Shown one piece after another: positions 57,880 to 64,000 of a stretch of 64,000 nt of DNA (position 1 is its first letter; every line of letters begins with the position of its first letter). The DNA is taken from the NCBI RefSeq assembly GCF_026725475.1, contig NZ_CP109965.1:2418001-2482000 (forward strand). The letters are read 5' to 3'. The translations under genes and the position numbers were made by a program. The DNA is from Catenovulum adriaticum (GTDB lineage Bacteria; Pseudomonadota; Gammaproteobacteria; Enterobacterales; Alteromonadaceae). The notes beneath the pieces were generated by a model. That model worked only from the letters and a program-made list of their open reading frames with translations. It made no database searches and was not told the DNA's origin.

Positions 57880-59784
57880 TTAAGCAGATTCATCGGTTTT
57901 TGTAAAAACTTTTACTTCAGCTGCTTCTCTTAACGCTTTAATGACTGACTGGTAATGATAGTTAGTCATTGCTTGTAATAAACGCTGTTTAGTTGCGTCA
58001 TCAGGCGAAGCAACCTTTGGCGTATCTACCGCATTTACTTTAATTAAAGCAAACTGTGCAGGTGAAACTTCGATCCACGTGGTAGATGCTTCTTCGCCGC
58101 TTGGTTTAGCCATTTCAAATGATTTACGTGCAATAGGCGCTGGTACTGAACTGCCAAATCGTGGCATATCAGCTTCTGATTTAATCGTTAACGACTTTTC
58201 AGCTAGCAAACTTTCAATTGATTCACCTTGTTGCCATTTAGCATTAACAGAATCAACCCAGTCTTGCGCAGCTTGTTTTGCTAAATCAAGTTTCACTGCA
58301 TTAGTCACTTGCTGTTTTACTTCAGCCAATTTTTTAGTGCGAGCAGGCTCATGAGCTTCTACTCTAACCACCACTAAATGATCGTTTGATAACTCGATGA
58401 CACTACTGTTATAACCTTGATTTAAAACATCATCCGACATAGCCGCATCTGTTACTTTAGCCGTATTCAAAGGTGCTGGAGGATTGCTCACATCAAATAA
58501 CGAGGTTGTTTTAACTTCAAGACCCGTCACCTCAGCCGCATCATTTAGTGTGCTTGGCACTTCGAATGCGGTATCTGCTAACTGCTGTTGTTTTTCAACA
58601 AAAATATCACGAGCTTGATTATGCTGAAGCTGCTCAATAATATCATTTTTTACTTCTGCTAACGGTTTAATTTTAGCTTCTTCAACACCAGTTAACTTAA
58701 TAATATGAAAACCAAATGAAGATTCTACGACATCCGAAACATCACCTATATTAGCCAGTGAAAATGCTGCTTCTTCAAAAGCTGGATCCATCACACCTTT
58801 ACCAAAAAAGTCTAAGTCACCACCATTTTCACCTGAAAACGTATCCGCAGAATGTTCTTTTGCTAATTCAGCAAACTCAGCACCCTGTTCAACTTGAGCT
58901 AATAATGCTTCCGCCTTTGCTTTTGCTGCGTCTTTATCGTCACCACTTTCAATTAAAATATGAGATGCTCGACGACGTTCTGGTGCTTTATATGTTGCTT
59001 GGTTAGCCTCGTAATATTCGCTTATTTCTTGCTCGCTGACGTCAACCTGTGACGCAACTTCATCTAACGTTAATTCAACATAACTGAGTTTTAACTGTTC
59101 CGGCGTTTCAAAATTAACCATGTTTTGCTGGTAATAGTTTTCAATCTCAGCTTGCTCTACCTTTACACTGTCTTTAAACAAGTCAACTGGTACTTCAACA
59201 TAGTCAATGGTACGAGTTTGAGCTTGCAACGCTTGAAACTGTTTAGCTTCTCGTTCTAATACAAATTCAGAGTCAGTTAATGCTGAAACTAACTGACGAC
59301 GTGTCATATCTTGACGCATCATATCTCTAAACTGAGCAGGGGTGTAATTCGCACGAGTTAATAATTGTAAATATCTGTCGTTACTAAATTTGCCATCAAC
59401 TTGAAATTCAGGCATTTCAAAAATAGCTTTTTTAATTTGTTCATCATTAATGCGTACCGATAAACGTTGTGCTAACTCATTAACTAGCTCTTCTGATACT
59501 AAACGTTCTAAAACGCCTTGCTTGAAGTTAGCCATATAAGCTGGATCTGAAGACAATCTTGAAAACATTTCACCATACTGGCTTTCCATTCTTGAACGTT
59601 CATTTTCATATGCTCGCTCAAGCTGGCTTTGTTTAATTGCTGAACCGTTCACTTCTGCTGCATTGGGCTCGCCGCCAGCATTAATGTATGAACCAACACC
59701 CGCTAAAGCAAAACTAAAAATAACTAAACCAAGAATAGTCTTAGCCACAGGGCCCTGACTACCTTCACGGATTCTTTCTAACAT
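57880..59784 (-). CDS. ppiD: Periplasmic folding chaperone PpiD
   Basis: A 634-residue SurA-N/parvulin chaperone. N-terminal membrane anchor (LGLVIFSFALAGVGSYINA), SurA-like region (about 35-240), a parvulin domain (RRASHILIESGDD, AKEHSADTFSGENGGDLDFF, about 265-365), and a C-terminal PpiD domain. It works at the Sec translocon exit in the periplasm. The gene follows hup and lon, its normal place. The parvulin domain of PpiD is often inactive; this cannot be judged here. Confidence 0.95.
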   Translation of the reverse strand: MLERIREGSQGPVAKTILGLVIFSFALAGVGSYINAGGEPNAAEVNGSAIKQSQLERAYENERSRMESQYGEMFSRLSSDPAYMANFKQGVLERLVSEELVNELAQRLSVRINDEQIKKAIFEMPEFQVDGKFSNDRYLQLLTRANYTPAQFRDMMRQDMTRRQLVSALTDSEFVLEREAKQFQALQAQTRTIDYVEVPVDLFKDSVKVEQAEIENYYQQNMVNFETPEQLKLSYVELTLDEVASQVDVSEQEISEYYEANQATYKAPERRRASHILIESGDDKDAAKAKAEALLAQVEQGAEFAELAKEHSADTFSGENGGDLDFFGKGVMDPAFEEAAFSLANIGDVSDVVESSFGFHIIKLTGVEEAKIKPLAEVKNDIIEQLQHNQARDIFVEKQQQLADTAFEVPSTLNDAAEVTGLEVKTTSLFDVSNPPAPLNTAKVTDAAMSDDVLNQGYNSSVIELSNDHLVVVRVEAHEPARTKKLAEVKQQVTNAVKLDLAKQAAQDWVDSVNAKWQQGESIESLLAEKSLTIKSEADMPRFGSSVPAPIARKSFEMAKPSGEEASTTWIEVSPAQFALIKVNAVDTPKVASPDDATKQRLLQAMTNYHYQSVIKALREAAEVKVFTKTDESA

Positions 59785-60001
59785 GTGATTTCTCTTTTCT
59801 TATATTAAGAATTTTTACCGTTGCAAACTTTATGAGCTTGGACTGAAAACAGACCCAATTTTAATGAGATAGAACAGTATTAAAACCAAAAAAACTAAAC
59901 CTGCTAAACTTTGCAATTGCAAAATTTATTCAGGCTCAAAACAAAGAAGGCTTCGATTTTCATCGAAGCCCACATAACAATACACAATTTAAGAAACAGT
60001 A

Positions 60002-60277
60002 TTACTTATTTACTGCTTCTTTTAATGCTTTACCAGGCTTAAATGCAGGAATTTTAGCTGCTGCAATTTCAATTGTTTCACCTGACTGTGGGTTACGGCC
60101 GGTGCGAGCAGCACGCTCGCGTACAGAGAATGTACCAAAGCCAACTAAAGCAACTTGGTCATCTTCTTGTAATGCGCCAGAAACAGCATCAATAAATGAA
60201 TCTAATGCACGACCAGCTGAAGCTTTAGAGATATCAGCGCCTGATGCGATTTTTTCGATAAGTTGAGATTTGTTCAA
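60002..60277 (-). CDS. hupB: DNA-binding protein HU-beta
   Basis: A 91-residue nucleoid protein. NKSQLIEKIASGADISKASA, LVGFGTFSVRERAARTGRNP and IAAAKIPAFKPGKALKEAV are the HU blocks. A TTG at 60277 is chosen as start: the family begins MNKSQLI and AAGGGGAT lies seven bases upstream, while the only in-frame ATG (60352) is 25 codons upstream, outside the family. It sits between lon and ppiD, typical of hupB. Confidence 0.95.
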   Translation of the reverse strand: MNKSQLIEKIASGADISKASAGRALDSFIDAVSGALQEDDQVALVGFGTFSVRERAARTGRNPQSGETIEIAAAKIPAFKPGKALKEAVNK

Positions 60278-60506
60278 GATTTCATCCCCTTCAATTGTTA
60301 TTATACTGCCACAAAATCGAACACAAGGCCGATGCAGCTCAAAATTAGTCACAGTTTTATATCAGGCTTTATTAAACTAATCAAGCAAATTAGCCCAACA
60401 TGACTTAAAAATTAAATTTTCTCTAGCCCTTATTTTTAAAGGGCTAGCAAACAAAACTAAGGCTACCATAAAAAAAATAAATAAGAAGCCGTAAAGCTCA
60501 ATTAAT

Positions 60507-62858
60507 TTATTTTTTTACCGCTTCAAAGCCTTCTGGTGGCTGCTCTAAAGCTAACTTTAAAACATCATCGATCCATTGAACCGGATGAATATCTAGATCG
60601 CCAATTACATTTTTTGGAATCTCTTTTAAATCACGCGCATTATCTTTAGGAATAACCACGGTTTTAATTCCTCCACGATGTGCAGCCAGCAATTTCTCTT
60701 TCAAACCACCAATTGCAAGTACTTCGCCGCGCAGTGTAATTTCACCTGTCATGGCAACGTCACATCGAACCGGGTTGCCCGTTAAGCTTGATACCAACGC
60801 GGTGCACATAGCAATACCCGCGCTTGGGCCATCTTTTGGTGTCGCACCTTCTGGTACATGCACATGGATATCACGTTTTTCGTAAAAATCTTCAGCAATT
60901 CTAAGTTTACTAGCTCGAGAACGAACCACACTCATTGCAGCTTGAATCGACTCTTGCATCACATCACCAAGCGACCCTGTTGATGTCATTTTACCTTTAC
61001 CTGCTACAGCTGCGGTTTCAATCGTTAAAAGCTCACCACCGACTTCCGTCCAAGCAAGCCCAGTTACTTGACCAATTTGATTTTCACTTTCAGCTTTACC
61101 GTAGTCAAAACGCTGAACACCTAAGAAATCACTTAAATTATCTTGGTTAATTTCAACCGTTTTAGTGTCTTTTTCCATTAAGATATTTTTAACCGCTTTT
61201 CGGCATAACTTAGAAATTTCACGCTCTAAACTTCTCACCCCAGCTTCCCGAGTGTAGTAGCGGATAATGCCCAAAATTGCAGACTCTTCAATCACAATTT
61301 CTTTTTCTTTTAATCCGTTGCGTTCAATTTGCTTAGGAATTAAATGACGTAAAGCAATATTCAGTTTTTCATCTTCTGTATAACCAGATAAACGAATCAC
61401 TTCCATTCTGTCTAATAATGGACCCGGAATATTCATGCTATTAGACGTTGCAACAAACATTACATCGGATAAATCGAAGTCGACTTCTAAATAATGATCA
61501 GCAAACGTACTGTTTTGTTCAGGATCTAACACTTCTAACAAGGCTGAAGAAGGGTCGCCGCGCATATCAGCTGACATTTTATCTATTTCATCTAGCAAAA
61601 ATAATGGATTTTTAACCCCTACTTTTGTCATGTTTTGGATAATTTTACCCGGCAGTGAGCCAATGTAAGTTCTACGATGGCCTCTAATTTCAGCTTCATC
61701 ACGAACCCCACCTAACGCCATACGAACATACTTTCGACCTGTCGATTTAGCAATTGATTGACCAAGTGACGTTTTACCAACCCCTGGCGGCCCTACAAGG
61801 CATAAAATAGGCCCTTTTACTTTATTCGTTCTTTGCTGAACGGCTAAATACTCAATAATACGTTCTTTAACTTTATCTAACCCGTAATGGTCAGTGTCTA
61901 ATACTTTTTGTGCTGCAGGTAAGTTTTTCTTAACTTTTGAACGTTTTTTCCATGGAACAGAAGTCATAGCTTCAACATAGCTTCGAACCACCGTCGCTTC
62001 AGCAGACATAGGTGACATCATTTTTAGCTTTTGTAACTCAGCTGTTGCTTTTTCTTCTGCCTCTTTAGGCATTTGTGCTTCTTTAATCTTATTTTGTAAA
62101 GCTTCAAATTCGTCTGGCACATCATCTAACTCGCCAAGCTCTTTTTGAATCGCTTTCATTTGCTCATTCAAATAGTATTCACGCTGGCTTTTTTCCATTT
62201 GTTTTTTAACGCGGCCGCGAATTTTTTTCTCAACTTGTAATAAGTCAATTTCGCTTTCCATCAACGCCATTAAAAACTCTAAACGGTCAGAAACATCAAT
62301 TATTTCTAACACGGTTTGTTTATCGTTTAGCTTTAACGGCATGTGGGCCGCCATGGTATCGGCCAAACGAGCTGGTTCTTCAATACCGTTCAATGAGGTT
62401 AATACCTCTGGTGGGATTTTTTTATTGAGCTTGACATACCCTTCAAATTGATTAATTGCAGAACGAATAAAGACTTCTTGTTCGCGTTCGTCAACCTCTG
62501 GTGAATGTACTAAATCAACTTCAGCATTGAAAAACTCATCAGTTTGCAAATACTGATTAATTTTGCCTCTTTGATTGCCTTCAACTAAAACTTTGACTGT
62601 GCCGTCTGGTAATTTTAATAATTGTAGAATTGTCGCTACTGTGCCCATTTCATAAATTTCATCTGTTTGGGGATCGTCGACAGCAGCATCTTTTTGAGCG
62701 ACTAAAAATATTTGTTTATCATTATCCATCGCCGCTTCTAAACAACGTATTGATTTATCCCGACCTACAAACAGGGGAATAACCATATGTGGATAAACCA
62801 CAACATCGCGCAGTGCTAGAACCGGAATATCAATACGACCGGAAGTTTCTATCGTCAT
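60507..62858 (-). CDS. lon: ATP-dependent protease Lon
   Basis: A 783-residue protease, full length. N-terminal substrate domain (IDIPVLALRDVVVYPHMVIP), AAA+ with Walker A GPPGVGKTSLGQSI and Walker B LFLLDEIDKMS, and the protease domain with catalytic Ser in PKDGPSAGIAMCTA (about 678) and Lys in GGLKEKLLAAHRGG (about 721). It degrades damaged and regulatory proteins. Followed by hup, as usual; upstream is clpX. Promoter not defined. Confidence 0.98.
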   Translation of the reverse strand: MTIETSGRIDIPVLALRDVVVYPHMVIPLFVGRDKSIRCLEAAMDNDKQIFLVAQKDAAVDDPQTDEIYEMGTVATILQLLKLPDGTVKVLVEGNQRGKINQYLQTDEFFNAEVDLVHSPEVDEREQEVFIRSAINQFEGYVKLNKKIPPEVLTSLNGIEEPARLADTMAAHMPLKLNDKQTVLEIIDVSDRLEFLMALMESEIDLLQVEKKIRGRVKKQMEKSQREYYLNEQMKAIQKELGELDDVPDEFEALQNKIKEAQMPKEAEEKATAELQKLKMMSPMSAEATVVRSYVEAMTSVPWKKRSKVKKNLPAAQKVLDTDHYGLDKVKERIIEYLAVQQRTNKVKGPILCLVGPPGVGKTSLGQSIAKSTGRKYVRMALGGVRDEAEIRGHRRTYIGSLPGKIIQNMTKVGVKNPLFLLDEIDKMSADMRGDPSSALLEVLDPEQNSTFADHYLEVDFDLSDVMFVATSNSMNIPGPLLDRMEVIRLSGYTEDEKLNIALRHLIPKQIERNGLKEKEIVIEESAILGIIRYYTREAGVRSLEREISKLCRKAVKNILMEKDTKTVEINQDNLSDFLGVQRFDYGKAESENQIGQVTGLAWTEVGGELLTIETAAVAGKGKMTSTGSLGDVMQESIQAAMSVVRSRASKLRIAEDFYEKRDIHVHVPEGATPKDGPSAGIAMCTALVSSLTGNPVRCDVAMTGEITLRGEVLAIGGLKEKLLAAHRGGIKTVVIPKDNARDLKEIPKNVIGDLDIHPVQWIDDVLKLALEQPPEGFEAVKK

Positions 62859-63184
62859 GTTTAGTATCTCTTTTTTCGGCAGAATGATTGTTATTAATCA
62901 CAGTTAAAAGCCGTTGAGTGGGCAATAATAAAACCGATTTTATAATTATTTACTGTTACTTGGTCTTGATTATTTAACTGGATTAATCTGTAACTTGAAT
63001 CTTACTATATGGGGCTAACGGGGCTAACTTCAAGCATTTTCACAATTAAACACTCAATTTTTACAGCCGACGCAAATTTTGAATTCAAATTGATTTATTT
63101 TTAAACAGATATGGAATGGCGGGACAAAAAAAATAAAAAACGAGCCTAAGCTCGTTTTATATTATTAGGCATTAGCTGCGTGTT
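62859..63184. other. Intergenic between clpX and lon
   Basis: Holds the clpX terminator at 63135-63158 and presumably the lon promoter; no heat-shock consensus could be named with confidence. Confidence 0.5.
63135..63158 (-). terminator. Terminator after clpX
   Basis: On the minus strand AAAACGAGC, a loop TTAG and GCTCGTTTT with a long T run, 27 bases past the clpX stop. Confidence 0.9.
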
Positions 63185-64000
63185 TTATTCCGACGAAGCT
63201 GCTTGATTTGAGTTTTCGTAAATCAAAATAGGATCGGATTCTCCACCTATGACAGTTTCATCAATCACAACTTTTGCTACATTCTCCATTGAAGGCAATC
63301 GATACATGGTATCTAATAAAATCCCTTCTAAAATTGAACGTAAGCCACGAGCCCCCGTTTTACGTTCCATTGCTTTTTTCGCAATGGCACGTAACGCATC
63401 TTCTCTAAACTCTAATTCGACATCTTCCATTTCAAATAATGCAGAATATTGTTTAGTTAATGCGTTTTTAGGTTCACTTAAAATTTGAATTAACGCCGCT
63501 TCATCTAACTCTGAGAGCGTAGATACTACAGGCAAACGACCAATAAACTCAGGTATTAAACCAAATTTAACTAAATCTTCAGGTTCTACGTCAGCAAATT
63601 TTTGACTCAATGTGCGTTTTTCGCTACTGGTTTTTACTTCTGCGCCAAAACCAATACCTGCACCTTTTTCAGTTCGCTGCTCAACTACTTTTTCTAAACC
63701 TGAAAACGCACCACCACAAATAAATAAAATTTTAGAAGTATCGACCTGCAAAAATTCTTGTTGCGGGTGTTTACGTCCGCCTTGAGGTGGAACTGATGCA
63801 ATTGTACCTTCGATCAATTTAAGTAAAGCTTGCTGCACACCTTCACCTGAAACATCGCGCGTAATTGACGGGTTATCCGATTTACGTGAAATTTTATCAA
63901 TTTCATCTATGTAAACAATACCGCGCTGTGCAAGTTCTGGATCGTAATCGCATTTTTGCAATAATTTTTGAATGATGTTTTCAACATCTTCACCCACATA
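63185..64000 (-). CDS. clpX: ClpX ATPase, C-terminal part (cut by window edge)
   Basis: The last 272 residues of ClpX are present; the frame is open to base 64000, where it reads YVGEDVENIIQKLLQK. Walker B QRGIVYIDEIDKISRK, ITRDVSGEGVQQALLKLIEG, the pore/sensor region PQQEFLQVDTSKILFICGG, and the sensor-2 arm KTGARGLRSILEGILLD are visible. It unfolds substrates for ClpP. The N-terminal zinc domain and Walker A lie outside the window. Gene order clpX-lon-hup-ppiD is standard. Confidence 0.97.
   Translation of the reverse strand, partial: YVGEDVENIIQKLLQKCDYDPELAQRGIVYIDEIDKISRKSDNPSITRDVSGEGVQQALLKLIEGTIASVPPQGGRKHPQQEFLQVDTSKILFICGGAFSGLEKVVEQRTEKGAGIGFGAEVKTSSEKRTLSQKFADVEPEDLVKFGLIPEFIGRLPVVSTLSELDEAALIQILSEPKNALTKQYSALFEMEDVELEFREDALRAIAKKAMERKTGARGLRSILEGILLDTMYRLPSMENVAKVVIDETVIGGESDPILIYENSNQAASSE

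Noticed and set aside
1..64000. CRISPR array
   Set aside because: No regularly spaced direct repeats were found; the repeated blocks are attC sites and IS ends.

Overview
The window looks like chromosome of a marine gammaproteobacterium of the Alteromonadales or a related order. Support is synteny plus AT-rich coding: clpX-lon-hup-ppiD, pspF/pspABC beside sapABCDF, mfd-csiV, smpB/ratA/rnfH, TyrR, a rhombosortase and an mtnN-cbiB pair. No genus can be named from the sequence alone.

Region 1 (1-1.3 kb) is housekeeping: a CobD/CbiB-family gene running off the left edge, and mtnN. Region 2 (about 1.6-13.1 kb) is a chromosomal integron. An intI-type integrase gene on the + strand (12105-13076) has a palindromic LexA/SOS box just upstream and an in-frame TAG that removes the catalytic tyrosine. 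To its left lies an attI-like zone and a cassette array, all cassette genes on the minus strand and separated by attC sites. Cargo includes a signal-peptide protein, small membrane proteins, a lipoprotein, a HEPN-motif protein and a beta-propeller protein. The array is riddled with mobile DNA sitting at attC positions: an IS1111-type IS110 element exactly inside one attC R'' box, with a remnant at the same position in another; group II introns at attC R' boxes (one without an ORF, two 3' remnants); and an IS91-like unit with a tyrosine recombinase lying exactly between two attC core boxes, with a second 3'-end remnant. The left end carries an IS66 accessory-gene fragment.

Region 3 (13.4-24.4 kb) holds an acetylornithine aminotransferase, a diguanylate cyclase whose membrane domain carries all six residues of the plant ethylene receptor site, mfd-csiV, a GGDEF-EAL sensor, a DUF4197 protein and a tiny ribbon-helix-helix gene with a Lys-rich partner. 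Region 4 (24.6-30 kb) has an IS1634-type IS, tRNA-Arg(CCT), and ugd and manC for sugar nucleotides. Region 5 (30-43 kb) has an RND efflux pair, a CBM48-like protein, cysteine synthase, two exported proteins, gamma-glutamyltransferase, a rhombosortase, TyrR with a degenerate Walker B, a PriC-like protein and BamE.

Region 6 (43.6-57.8 kb) contains a SulP transporter, rnfH, ratA, smpB, a YgjV-type protein, tRNA-Ser(GGA), nadA, phhB, the psp envelope-stress operon with a sigma-54 promoter, and pspF translationally coupled to sapABCDF. Region 7 (57.9-64 kb) is the protein quality-control cluster ppiD, hup (TTG start), lon and clpX (cut by the window edge). No CRISPR array and no rRNA were seen.
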